From NCBI GenBank assembly GCA_902774155.1, contig CACYHF010000013.1, positions 22,935 to 86,934 of the forward strand: DNA of 64,000 nt, given 5' to 3'. The position numbers were made by a program, and so were the translations under genes. Shown here in pieces: positions 38,639 through 48,286 of the stretch. Every line of letters starts with the position of its first letter. Position 1 is the stretch's first letter. The notes under the pieces are model-generated. The model was given only the letters and a program-made list of their open reading frames with translations, was not told the DNA's origin and ran no database searches. The DNA is from an uncultured Bacteroidia bacterium (lineage in GTDB: Bacteria; Bacteroidota; Bacteroidia; Bacteroidales; UBA932).

Positions 38639-39907
38639 ATGAAAAAGTTTTATTTGATTGCTGCTGCAGCAGCTGCCGTTCTGGTCGCGGGATGCGCCAA
38701 GAACGAGGTGATTCAGACCCAGGGCCCCGGCGATGCCGTGAGTTTTGGTGTGTACATTCCTAAGACTGTGACCAAGGCTGGAACAGCAGGTGAGATGACG
38801 ACTACTACACTCCAAACTACTGGTTTCGGTGTGTTTGCATCTGCCACAACTGGTGTATATGCGGGGGCCGGAACTATGAACTTTATGTATAACCAGCTTG
38901 TGAGTTATTCTACCTCTACATGGGGCTATACCCCCGTCAAGTATTGGCCGAATCAGATTCAATCTGGTAATACCGATTCGCAGCCTGCTACGGCTTTCGC
39001 TGCAGATTACGTAAGTTTCTTTGCATATGCACCATATGTTGCAGATCCCTCTTCTGATGCCACTTACGGCATAACAGCATTCACAGCTAATTCTGCCACT
39101 GGAGACCCTAAGGTAACCTACAAAGTGTCTGACGATCTCACAAAATCCGTAGATCTTTTATGGGGCGTTTATAAAAATACGTCCGATGTTGATGCGAACG
39201 GAGAATGGACAACTGTCGCTAGCACCACGAATACGCTTTATGCGGGGAAAGCCTATAAAGACCTTCAGAAGCCTGCATTGAATACTCCGATTCACTTCTA
39301 TTTTTATCATGCCCTTTCGCAACTCCGGCTTACAGCCCAAGCTGCCTATAATCAAGTTGCTGCAGGCGGTACTGCCAAAGATGGTGTCAAGATTACTATT
39401 AGTAAAGTGCAGGTGACCGTTCCTGGGATGTATACGCAGGCTGATCTTAATTTGAATAATACGACGAAGCGTACTCCTCTTTGGGTTAATGAATCAGGTA
39501 GCTCAGATTTGGTGTTGACTGTGGAGGGTGAGAATCTTAATGCTGCTATTAAGGATGGTGGTGCGAAACTTGCTTCCTCACAACCCGATGGTGTTGTTGG
39601 TGGATCCGCTACGAATGTTATTACTGGCGGTAAGTATTTTACGATTATTCCTAAGAGCGGCAGTGTTAATGTAACCGTAAAGATTTGGTATTATGTTACT
39701 ACCGACGATAATAAACTCGCGTTGGGTTACAGTCGTGTTGAAAATGTTATCGAAAAGAGTTTGACTTTCGCATCAGGTTTTGCTGGAAACACAAGGAATA
39801 CGATCAATATGATTCTGGGTATCGGAGAGGTAAAGCTTGAGGCGACTGTTGAAGATTGGACCGAATCCGAAGAAAAGGACATTAACCTCCCTATTAATAA
39901 TAATTAA
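38639..39907 (+). CDS. Fimbrillin family major subunit candidate (fimbrillin 1)
   Basis: A 422-residue lipoprotein with lipobox LVAGC (Cys19). The N-terminal domain contains GFGVFASATTG and NFMYNQLVSY with YTPVKYWPN, hallmarks of Mfa-like/FimA-like fimbrillins, and the C-terminus has VTVKIWYYVTTDDNKLALGY. Type V subunits lose the lipid-linked N-terminal strand to a protease and polymerise by strand exchange. Codons here favour T and A at third positions (GTT, AAT, ACT), unlike the GC-rich neighbours, consistent with transfer or diversifying exchange. A stable hairpin follows it. Confidence 0.88.
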   Translation: MKKFYLIAAAAAAVLVAGCAKNEVIQTQGPGDAVSFGVYIPKTVTKAGTAGEMTTTTLQTTGFGVFASATTGVYAGAGTMNFMYNQLVSYSTSTWGYTPVKYWPNQIQSGNTDSQPATAFAADYVSFFAYAPYVADPSSDATYGITAFTANSATGDPKVTYKVSDDLTKSVDLLWGVYKNTSDVDANGEWTTVASTTNTLYAGKAYKDLQKPALNTPIHFYFYHALSQLRLTAQAAYNQVAAGGTAKDGVKITISKVQVTVPGMYTQADLNLNNTTKRTPLWVNESGSSDLVLTVEGENLNAAIKDGGAKLASSQPDGVVGGSATNVITGGKYFTIIPKSGSVNVTVKIWYYVTTDDNKLALGYSRVENVIEKSLTFASGFAGNTRNTINMILGIGEVKLEATVEDWTESEEKDINLPINNN

Positions 39908-39917
39908 TCTTTTTTAT

Positions 39918-39943
39918 CCATCCGGGCCTGACCGCCCGGGTGG
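39918..39943 (+). promoter_or_regulatory. Hairpin between fimbrillin 1 and fimbrillin 2
   Basis: CCATCCGGGC pairs with GCCCGGGTGG (10 bp, one wobble), loop CTGACC, no T-run. It would stabilise the 3' end of fimbrillin 1 mRNA or reduce read-through. Confidence 0.55.
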
Positions 39944-39953
39944 GTACCACGTT

Positions 39954-41103
39954 ATGAAAAAGGCAACGACATACAGCTTCTTCGCTTCGCTTAGGATGGC
40001 CATTCTGGCGCAAGAACGAAGTCGTTGCCCATGAGGAAGACCCCTGGACCGCGCTCACCGGTGACCAGCCCATCACCTTCACTTCGGTCACTTCCGGGCC
40101 GGCCACTAAGACCACATCCCCGTTGCCCACCGGCACTACCTTTGGCGTCTTCGCTTCCTTCCAACAGGGCGAAATCGGCAGCGGTACACCCGCCAGCGGG
40201 AGCGCTGCTTCCTTTACCCCCAATTACATGTACAACGAAGACGTACATTACAACGCGGGGCCTTCCTACAGTTATGCCCCCATCAAATACTGGCCCAACA
40301 ACCAGGAAAACACCATCTCCTTCTGGGCTTACAGCCCTTACACCACAGATACGGAAGGTTTCCTGAAGATTCATGGAACCGGAACGGATTACAGCAACAC
40401 CTCTACCTGTATCCCCGACATCCATTTCACCTCGGACGGTAAAACCGACCTGATGGTGACCCATCTGGACGAATCGGCCCCTTATGTGGTGAAAGACCTC
40501 TCCAAACCCGCGGTGTCCGGAACCGTGGACCTGCTTTTCCATCACCTGCTTTCCCGTGTAGTTTTTCACTTTGTGAAGGTGGAGGACGATGAAGATGTCT
40601 ATGAAGTGCGGATAACGAATGTGAGCATCCAAGGTATCTATCTGACGGCCGATCATCCCGGCGATCCCAGCGGCTCATGGTCAGACTGGAGTAACTCCGG
40701 CAGCCTGCCCGTGTATGCCGATCTCACCCCTGATGATCTCACGGACAATTTGGTAGTGCCCAAGGCTCCTGGCACCAGTGCTGAAACTGATTCCGACCGG
40801 GCGGTGATGCCCATCCCTCAGACTCTCACGGAAAGAGATAATGCTGCAATCGTCATCTCTTATGCGGTATTTTCCACCAGCGACGGAAGTCTCTTAAATT
40901 CCAAACAAGGTGTGTTTCCCATCCACGGGCTTCATGATGGCTGGGTGCATCCCGCCGGTTGGGACCAGAATTACCAGTACACCTATAATGTAAGCATCAA
41001 ACCTACCTCTGGTGGAAATCCTATCGTCTTCAGCGCCAGCATATCGCCATGGAGTGATGAGAACGACCCGGATAACTACGGCTATATACCCATTGTCCAG
41101 TAA
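39954..41103 (+). pseudogene. Fimbrillin 2, frame-broken at the signal peptide/lipobox
   Basis: ATG 39954 begins a signal-like MKKATTYSFFASLRMAILA that soon hits a stop. The fimbrillin proper (KNEVVAHEEDPWTALTGDQP, then ITFTSV...GTTFGVFASF, YNEDVHYNAGPSYSYAPIKYW and LLFHHLLSRVVFHF) is in another frame, open from 39958. Compared with fimbrillin 1, the bases encoding the lipobox (GCA before KNEV) are missing and the frame shifts near 40010. The stretch 39976-40002 resembles the CATTCTGAGCG-type repeat in reverse. Without the lipobox the subunit cannot be exported; a TTG start at 40123 would make a leaderless cytosolic protein. Confidence 0.8.
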
Positions 41104-42191
41104 TGTCTGTACGGAACATCATATCGGCGCTCCTCTCGGTTACACTCCTATTATGTGGAGGGTGTGCGCGTGTGCCCGTGCCGGACAAGACAGATAGCCA
41201 GGTCATCGGCTTCAGCGCTGTTTCAATGGTGCTCACATCGGAAACCAAAACGGCTGTATTTAAAGAGGGCGGTGAATTCGCACAGAACGACAAATTCGAC
41301 GTTTACGGCCGCAAAAACGATCACTCCAATCCGCCTATTTTTGATGGTACCGATGTCCAGATGACCACTAAAACGCCGGAAGTCTGGAGTTATACTCCTC
41401 TCAAGTACTGGGAATGGGAAAACGTCAGCGACTATTATGATTTCTTAGGCGTATACCCCATTGGGAAGTCTTCAAGAATGGATATTTCCGGGGCCCTGGC
41501 CGTGAAAGCAGACTATGATATCTACGAGTCTCCGGACAATTTTGACCTCATGATGGCGGGTATGCGACGCAAGGGTAATTTAAGTGAAATACAACGTCTG
41601 GCCGTAGTTCCCCTGCAGTTTGTTCACCGGCTCTGTGCCGTGCGTGTTATTGTGACCAACGTTTCTAAAACGGCCGATGTGAAATTGCAGCACTACTGCT
41701 TCCGGGACGTTATTTATAAGGGCTCGGCCAAGCTTTCTATTGATGCCATGGACCAGCCGGAGCATGTCTGGATCAATACGCTTAGGAATCACGCCTATAC
41801 TGATATCCGGAAAGTCACAGTGAACCAGACGTATAAAAACAAGTTGGAGCAGCCCGTTGCTGCAGACCGGACATATGTGGGCAATTTTGATTTCTTTATC
41901 CCGGGAGACCTTTCTGAAACCAGTAACGGATCTTCCGACGAAGACTACATGCCGCACTTAATTCTAAAGTATTCCCATACGATTGGTGATGTGACCACCA
42001 ATGATGCCGCCGTGGAGATTCTTCTCAAAGATGTTTTGAGAGAAAATGGCACCCCCATCAATACCTGGGAAGCAGGCATAAAATATACCTATCATGTTAC
42101 CATCCGTGTAGATGGTGGCGTTCTGGTGAAACTGTACACCACATACTGGGACGATGTAACGGCTGAAACCCCCGGTCTGCTAATTCATTAG
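41103..42191 (+). CDS. Fimbrillin family protein (fimbrillin 3)
   Basis: A 362-residue lipoprotein with lipobox LCGGC (Cys21). It has the fimbrillin pattern KTAVFKEGGEFAQNDKFDVYG, WSYTPLKYWEWENVSDYYDF and PLQFVHRLCAVRVIVTNVSK, and a C-terminal AGIKYTYHVTIRVDGG strand. It is probably a minor or accessory pilin. Its ATG overlaps the preceding TAA by 1 bp. Confidence 0.87.
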   Translation: MSVRNIISALLSVTLLLCGGCARVPVPDKTDSQVIGFSAVSMVLTSETKTAVFKEGGEFAQNDKFDVYGRKNDHSNPPIFDGTDVQMTTKTPEVWSYTPLKYWEWENVSDYYDFLGVYPIGKSSRMDISGALAVKADYDIYESPDNFDLMMAGMRRKGNLSEIQRLAVVPLQFVHRLCAVRVIVTNVSKTADVKLQHYCFRDVIYKGSAKLSIDAMDQPEHVWINTLRNHAYTDIRKVTVNQTYKNKLEQPVAADRTYVGNFDFFIPGDLSETSNGSSDEDYMPHLILKYSHTIGDVTTNDAAVEILLKDVLRENGTPINTWEAGIKYTYHVTIRVDGGVLVKLYTTYWDDVTAETPGLLIH

Positions 42192-42198
42192 AAGAATC

Positions 42199-43350
42199 AT
42201 GCTGAAACGTCTCGCATATTGCTTTGCAACCCTGTTTGTCCTCTTCTCCTGTACCCGGGAGCAAGTGGAAAAGAAGGGAGAGGGGACTGTTTCCCTCCAC
42301 TTTTTCACGGACGGGATGCAGGCCACCAAGGCAGAGACCACCCTTACTTATGCGGAGATGGTTGCCGACGGTAGCGCTATAGCCTATACCGGTACCGGCC
42401 CCTATGTTCTGGATTTGGTAATTTTGGTTTTTGACAGCGAGGGAGACCTTGTCACGACGTTCCCGGACGGCCACGAGACCGGGAACCCGGAGACTTTTAA
42501 GAGGGGCACTGTAGTGCTTGAAGATGACGAACTGAAATCTTTTACCCGGACGGAAGCGGAGGTAAACTTCACGCTTCCTGCGGGAAACTATACCGTGTAT
42601 GCTTTTGCCAACACTGCTGGATGGGATGGAAGCAAATGGCGCTTGACAGGGCAAGGAGAGTCGCAATCTGCCAGTGATTATCTCCAGAACCTCACTGCCC
42701 AAAGTGCGGTGGATGCTTTAACCTTCCAAAGCTTGGACGGAACACCGCTTCGCCCGCACAGGAGTTATATGGACGACGACGATTATACCATTACCTGCAT
42801 GCCGCTTTCGGCCAAAGGATCTTTGGAGGTTGTCGAAAGTGGCAACGGTGAAGTGTCAATGCCGCTCAAGCGCTGCGTAGCCAAAGTAACGGCCATCATT
42901 AAAAACCAGACGGGCGATGCATTGACGCTTTATGATTATCAACACGTAGTGCACGGCATGTTCCCCGAAACGGGCTATCTGGTGCAACACAACCCCGACT
43001 ATGCCGATGCCACGCCTGGCAATCTTACGGCTAATCCGGGCTTCGCTGTCCCTATTGGTGTAAACGCGTCTATGCCCTACTCCTGGTATGTGTTCCCCAG
43101 CAGTGCGCCGGGTGGAACCTATACCATTGACATCCAGTTTACGTTGGATGACTTATTGCCGGAGGAAGATCGGCCCCAATACAGTTATACAAATCTTCCT
43201 ATTACCAACTGGCGCGCTGTGAGCATCCCGTCCCTGGAAAGGAACCAGCATATTACTGTAACCACGCGGGTGAGCCTCGGCCTTACCGTCTCCTTTAACT
43301 TCGCAGTGTCCGAATGGGTTCAGTATGATGAGTACGTACAATTTGAATAG
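42199..43350 (+). CDS. FimB/Mfa2-type fimbrial subunit lipoprotein
   Basis: A 383-residue lipoprotein with lipobox LFSC (Cys18). The first domain has YVLDLVILVFDSEGDLV and FTLPAGNYTVYAFANTAGWD, seen in P_gingi_FimA/Mfa2-like proteins. The second has PLKRCVAKVTAIIKNQTGDA. The role is inferred as accessory tip or anchor subunit. It lies between the fimbrillins and the giant DUF4906 gene. Confidence 0.8.
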   Translation: MLKRLAYCFATLFVLFSCTREQVEKKGEGTVSLHFFTDGMQATKAETTLTYAEMVADGSAIAYTGTGPYVLDLVILVFDSEGDLVTTFPDGHETGNPETFKRGTVVLEDDELKSFTRTEAEVNFTLPAGNYTVYAFANTAGWDGSKWRLTGQGESQSASDYLQNLTAQSAVDALTFQSLDGTPLRPHRSYMDDDDYTITCMPLSAKGSLEVVESGNGEVSMPLKRCVAKVTAIIKNQTGDALTLYDYQHVVHGMFPETGYLVQHNPDYADATPGNLTANPGFAVPIGVNASMPYSWYVFPSSAPGGTYTIDIQFTLDDLLPEEDRPQYSYTNLPITNWRAVSIPSLERNQHITVTTRVSLGLTVSFNFAVSEWVQYDEYVQFE

Positions 43351-43353
43351 ATA

Positions 43354-46300
43354 ATGTTCAAGAGAATCGCATATATTGTTCTTTTTCTGTTGTTGGCCGT
43401 TTCATGCAGTCGAATAATGGAACCTGAGGCGCCTCAGGGAACTAATGTTCCCAATGGTTTGCCTATAACGCTTTATATCCCCTTTGGTTCCACTGAAATG
43501 CTGGACGTGGACGTTCAGACCAAGGCCGAGGCGGCGGGTGCTGACGAAACGCGGGTGCACGACCTGTATGTGATGATCTTCAGCAATCGTGACAAGGTTG
43601 ATGATGCTGAAAGGGAACTCTATGATAGCCCCCGTAAGGTTTACGGCCGATACTTCTCCTATGAGCATATTAATACGGACCTGGATGCGCTGAATGCCGA
43701 CCCCAACGAAAGCTGGTACGTAAAAAACAAAAACTTGAGTGGTTCCATAGCAGAAACAACCGGGGCTGTAAAGATTTCTACGGAAACTTGTGATGACGCC
43801 ATTCTGGTGGTAATTGCCAACGTTTCCAATTCCGTAACCAACCTAGACGGAGAGGACGCATTGGATCGCTTGAATGCTGTGCGGCACTTGAAAGAACTTC
43901 AGTCCATAGAGGTCCGCTTGGAGCAGGATGTGGTAAACCGTAAGGATCTCTTCTTGATGACCGGTTCGCTGGGAAAAGAAGGAGATCCTGAGAATCCCGG
44001 TTCACGGGACGTGTTTAATACGGCGAATTTCCGCTGGAATAAAGAGGAGCCAAACGAGACGGAATACAACGAAACATACCACGTGGACTTGACCCCCATA
44101 GACGCCAAGGTCAAGTTCCGGGTGGAGGTGGACACGTACAATATCAGCGACGTTAGGCCTGTGTATTGGCAGGTGTTCAATACCCCGGACCGCTGCTATC
44201 TGGACTCCAGCTGGGAAGACGAAGCCCCTCCCACAAGTACCCGTTATTTTGACTCCCAGCAATACTATTTTGAGGGGACGGAGAAAGATGGCGATCACAC
44301 CTATTATACCTTCTGCTTCTATATTCTTGAAAACCGCTTTGCTGCTACCAAGAACGCAACGAAGTATTACCAGCGGGAAAAGCAGAAAAAGACAGATACC
44401 CAGGAAGGGGGCTATGGTGGCCCCTCCGACCCTAATTTAGGTGACCATTTCGTAAGCAACGGTGACTGGGAATATGCACCGGCGAATGCGGCTTATGTGA
44501 AGTTCGATATGGTTCTACAGCTCACGACAGAAGGACTGCAAAGCTACAGGGATGTGGACCCGAGCATCACCATTAACAAAGCGCTTACCTCCGATGCCAT
44601 TTTCACCGTCCATCTAGGCAATTTCTCGTCCAGCGGCAAGCCAGACGGTTATGATGGATTCAATGATTACCGCACAGAGCGCGGCAATTTTTACACCTAT
44701 AATATAAAGGTAATTAATACATCCAGTATTTTTGCCGAAGTGCACAGTGACGATGAGAGGCAGGCAGGGCAGGAAGGTTACCTCCTTTTGACCGATGCAG
44801 AAATTATCAACGCCGACTGTCATTACGAATACCATCAGATAGAGTTTAAGTATCGGCCCGGTATGACCCAGGACAAGTTCTCCTGGTATGTGAAAACGCC
44901 CTTCGGGGACGGTGGCCCTGCCATTAACCCTCATAATTTGGGTGGGGGCAAGTTTTCCTATGACTATTATGCAGACGGGGAAATCTATTATCTGGATGGA
45001 GATACGGAGCACGCAAACCCGAAAACGGCCCCGAAATTGGACTACAAATGGGCCATGTTCGGTGTGAACAAAATAGAGGATGGTATATATACCACCAAGC
45101 GCCATAAATATCCCGGCATCGGCCGTTACGACAAAAACTGGCATCCTGGAAAACCGGTGGGAGAAAATATTCCTCACGAAGACCCGGACAGGCCGGATTT
45201 GATGGACATCACCCAGCTCATCGAGTATATCTTTGCCGAAACCGAAAAGGAAACGGCGCACGAAGAAAATGATTTCATCTCGGACGATGGCGTAAAGACC
45301 CCTGTCATCCGTGTCACGGCGTTCATCGACGAATATTACTATGAGAAACATCCGCTGGAGAACCCGGAGACCGCTAAAGCCGATCCTTCACTCTGGCGAC
45401 AGTTTATCAACGCGGCCCCGCGTGAGATGCACATTCTCTCGGATGCCCAGTCCAGCCGGGACAGGGCCAGCGACCTCATCCTTTCCAGTCACTCCATTAT
45501 CCAACAGTCTATCCAGACTATATATAACACCCATGCAACCAGTCTCACTACTCTCTGGGGGACGGAACACATGGATGAAATGCGGCAGAAGTATGGAGCG
45601 TTGGATCCTGTAAATGACCAAGGTTGGCCCTATTGGCCAGGCAGCACGGGAACTACAGAATCTGGCAATAGACGATCCGGCAATTATAACTCTGCTGAAG
45701 GAAGATGGAATGGAAGGTTGAATTCGGGCTATATCTGGGATTTTTGCAAACAAGACGGCACGGAATTGTCTAATCGGCAATGGGAGACCTATTTGAAATA
45801 CGATGTGGACAATAGTATTCCCGAGATGCGAGGAGATGGAGGGGGGGCTCCTAAAACACCTTATAATGACTCGTACAGTTATGAGGGTATGGCTTTTTCT
45901 TGCCTGAGTCGCAACCGTGATAACAACGGTGACGGAGTTGTGGATCGCAACGAGGTGCGCTGGTATCTGGCTGCTTGTAACCAATTGGCCGGATTGTGGA
46001 TTGGTAATGAATCCCTCTCCATCAACGCACGGTTATACCAGCCAGCCAAGAACCAGTGGCGGGCCCATATCATTTCCAGTACAGGACAAATGGTGAGTTG
46101 GGCTGAGGAGGGCGGTGGCGCAACGCCTTATCAATGGGATTATGATTATGGCGCTCGCTTTGTCTGGGACTCTATAGAAAAAGCTGCCAAGGGCCAGAGC
46201 GTGAGATGCCTCAGGAATATCGGTACATTTAATGATGGCGGAACCATCAAAGACATCAGTGAGGCACCCTATACCCAGGAAATTGATCCTTATTTTGATC

Positions 46301-48129
46301 TTACGGCTAACGAGGATGGTTCCTATACCTTTACTTTCGACAGGCTCAATCCCAAATCGTTACGGGAACTCTCGGAGGGGGAATTGCCTTACCACGACCA
46401 GTTCAGCTCAAACAACTGCATATATCTGGAATTCGATACGCAAAGACCCAGAGACAATGTGGGCGAAAAGGAGTCCGATGCTTTTTCAATCAAACTTGAA
46501 AACATCAACAACGAAGTTACGAAGTTGGGGCGGAATCCGTATTGTCCGCCGGGATATCGTTTTCCCAACCAGAGTGAAATGCTCCTGATGACATTGTATC
46601 TACCGCTCTCCTATTTTACCACAGACTACAATAATGGAGGTAGTTACTCCAATACGGCATTGCCCACCCGTACCTATTACGACAGGGGGTGGTTCCGAGA
46701 TCAAACCCGTGACTACAGTGCAATGAGTGATGCTGATAAAACAAAGGAGTTCAATAAGGTTGGGTGGTGCTTTAGAGGCGAGAAACAGAGTAATCTCGCC
46801 AAGGGTACGGATATCGCGCATTCTCGCTGCGTAAAGGATAATTCGTCGATGCACGGTTTTATCGATGGCGGTATCCTCATGGAATCGGACGATGTTTGTC
46901 CTGGCGACCCTGTACCCCTTACTTTCAGTTTCTTCTCTTCCGGTGCCGCTTTTGTTTCGGCGCTGTTGGAGCTTTGCTATACGGACGGCGATGGTTCGTA
47001 TCACGCAGACGCCATTACGGTGGCTGAGCCTCCGACAGGGCTGCAATATCTTTCCACCCAGACGGTGAATATCCCTTCCTTAGCGGCCATGGGTTTGAGC
47101 GTAGAAGATTTGGATACGGACAAGAAGAATTTGAAGTTCCGGATAACGCTCCGTAATGCTCTCATGTCCAAAACATTCGAGCACAATATCACGTTGGCTT
47201 CGCACTTGACCGATTGCTCTGTTTCTTTGCCTGGTGTGGCCGATCCCGACAAGGGAATGCCCATACACGTGAATATCGGTAACAGAAACGGCAAGTCTAA
47301 GATTCACGACATTACTGTTCATTACAAAGCATCCTCCGATGGAAGCTGGAATACCCACGAACTTGTAGCCCACGACCACGACTATACCTGGTCCGGAGAC
47401 GTGTACCTAAGGGATATCATCGGTGAAGATGCATGGGCCACTGAGGCCAATCGCTACAAGGAATACCAGTTCTATGTCACGGCTAGTTCTAACGACGGAA
47501 CCACCTATGTTTCCGAGACACTGTCTCAGGAATTGGTGCGGCTAAATTACACCCCGAATCCGGTACCGGATGGCGGTTGGACGAATATCTCCCAGTGCCA
47601 GACTACCTGGTATAACGATATTACTGATCTTAATTTCTCCACTGGCGACAGCATCGAGGTGGATATGGATCTAACGAAGTGCCGGTATAAATACCTGGAA
47701 GGTAATGCCGATAAAGATCTTGGGCAGGACAATCTTATCGGTTTCAGCTACGGCGGTGATGTTGGCAGTATCACTAATGCTGTGATTTGGTATTATCCTT
47801 CCGTGCAAAATCTCGTAAACAGTGATAATCCAGAAGACTGGGGTTGGATTCGTTCCCGTGTACATGCAGGGCAGTGGAACGCATATACGCCGACCGAAGG
47901 CCTTCTTGACCATATGAACATAATCCTTGATAAAGATGGGCTCATTCGTGACGGAAAGCGTTTCACTCACAGCTGGAGCAAGTGGACTGAAGTCAAAGCC
48001 GGACTGGCCAATGCTTCAACCGTTCAGATTGGTTCCACGGAAGGTAAACACAAGTCCCGCGCCACCTATAATTATATTCGCGTGGTGCGTGACGTGGATG
48101 ATGCCGTCACCCCTCAACCCCGCCCCTAG
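43354..48129 (+). CDS. Giant DUF4906 fimbrial tip/adhesin protein
   Basis: A 1591-residue lipoprotein (lipobox AVSC, Cys18). An N-terminal fimbrillin-like domain (RVHDLYVMIFSNRDKVDDAE) leads into long beta-rich DUF4906 regions. Residues 856-867 (DNNGDGVVDRNE) form a canonical EF-hand calcium loop. A FISUMP-like piece (YCPPGYRFPNQSEMLLM) lies near residue 1068. The last gene of the operon is usually the tip adhesin in type V pili, so host or glycan binding is likely, possibly calcium dependent. The C-terminal 400 residues are Ig-like. Confidence 0.85.
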   Translation: MFKRIAYIVLFLLLAVSCSRIMEPEAPQGTNVPNGLPITLYIPFGSTEMLDVDVQTKAEAAGADETRVHDLYVMIFSNRDKVDDAERELYDSPRKVYGRYFSYEHINTDLDALNADPNESWYVKNKNLSGSIAETTGAVKISTETCDDAILVVIANVSNSVTNLDGEDALDRLNAVRHLKELQSIEVRLEQDVVNRKDLFLMTGSLGKEGDPENPGSRDVFNTANFRWNKEEPNETEYNETYHVDLTPIDAKVKFRVEVDTYNISDVRPVYWQVFNTPDRCYLDSSWEDEAPPTSTRYFDSQQYYFEGTEKDGDHTYYTFCFYILENRFAATKNATKYYQREKQKKTDTQEGGYGGPSDPNLGDHFVSNGDWEYAPANAAYVKFDMVLQLTTEGLQSYRDVDPSITINKALTSDAIFTVHLGNFSSSGKPDGYDGFNDYRTERGNFYTYNIKVINTSSIFAEVHSDDERQAGQEGYLLLTDAEIINADCHYEYHQIEFKYRPGMTQDKFSWYVKTPFGDGGPAINPHNLGGGKFSYDYYADGEIYYLDGDTEHANPKTAPKLDYKWAMFGVNKIEDGIYTTKRHKYPGIGRYDKNWHPGKPVGENIPHEDPDRPDLMDITQLIEYIFAETEKETAHEENDFISDDGVKTPVIRVTAFIDEYYYEKHPLENPETAKADPSLWRQFINAAPREMHILSDAQSSRDRASDLILSSHSIIQQSIQTIYNTHATSLTTLWGTEHMDEMRQKYGALDPVNDQGWPYWPGSTGTTESGNRRSGNYNSAEGRWNGRLNSGYIWDFCKQDGTELSNRQWETYLKYDVDNSIPEMRGDGGGAPKTPYNDSYSYEGMAFSCLSRNRDNNGDGVVDRNEVRWYLAACNQLAGLWIGNESLSINARLYQPAKNQWRAHIISSTGQMVSWAEEGGGATPYQWDYDYGARFVWDSIEKAAKGQSVRCLRNIGTFNDGGTIKDISEAPYTQEIDPYFDLTANEDGSYTFTFDRLNPKSLRELSEGELPYHDQFSSNNCIYLEFDTQRPRDNVGEKESDAFSIKLENINNEVTKLGRNPYCPPGYRFPNQSEMLLMTLYLPLSYFTTDYNNGGSYSNTALPTRTYYDRGWFRDQTRDYSAMSDADKTKEFNKVGWCFRGEKQSNLAKGTDIAHSRCVKDNSSMHGFIDGGILMESDDVCPGDPVPLTFSFFSSGAAFVSALLELCYTDGDGSYHADAITVAEPPTGLQYLSTQTVNIPSLAAMGLSVEDLDTDKKNLKFRITLRNALMSKTFEHNITLASHLTDCSVSLPGVADPDKGMPIHVNIGNRNGKSKIHDITVHYKASSDGSWNTHELVAHDHDYTWSGDVYLRDIIGEDAWATEANRYKEYQFYVTASSNDGTTYVSETLSQELVRLNYTPNPVPDGGWTNISQCQTTWYNDITDLNFSTGDSIEVDMDLTKCRYKYLEGNADKDLGQDNLIGFSYGGDVGSITNAVIWYYPSVQNLVNSDNPEDWGWIRSRVHAGQWNAYTPTEGLLDHMNIILDKDGLIRDGKRFTHSWSKWTEVKAGLANASTVQIGSTEGKHKSRATYNYIRVVRDVDDAVTPQPRP

Positions 48130-48286
48130 CAACAAGTTATTAATACAAAGTTGACCACAAGAAATCGATTGCACCAAACCGTGCAATCGATTTCTTTCAA
48201 AGGCGTGCCTTTGGAGACCAGATTCCGTGCAATCCCCCTTGCTACTCCCTTGCTACTCCCTATCTACCCCTTGCGATCGGCCGGAA
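48130..48286. other. Boundary between pilus operon and toxin-antitoxin island
   Basis: Contains the shared terminator and two perfect tandem copies of CCTTGCTACTC (48237-48247 and 48248-48258), followed by a related CCCTATCTACCCC. No gene is present. The repeats could be the scar of a recombination event at the island edge; that is speculative. Confidence 0.45.
48159..48196. terminator. Bidirectional terminator between pilus operon and fic
   Basis: AAGAAATCGATTGCAC pairs perfectly (16 bp) with GTGCAATCGATTTCTT around loop CAAACC. The A-rich and T-rich arms allow it to work both ways between the two converging units. Confidence 0.85.
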
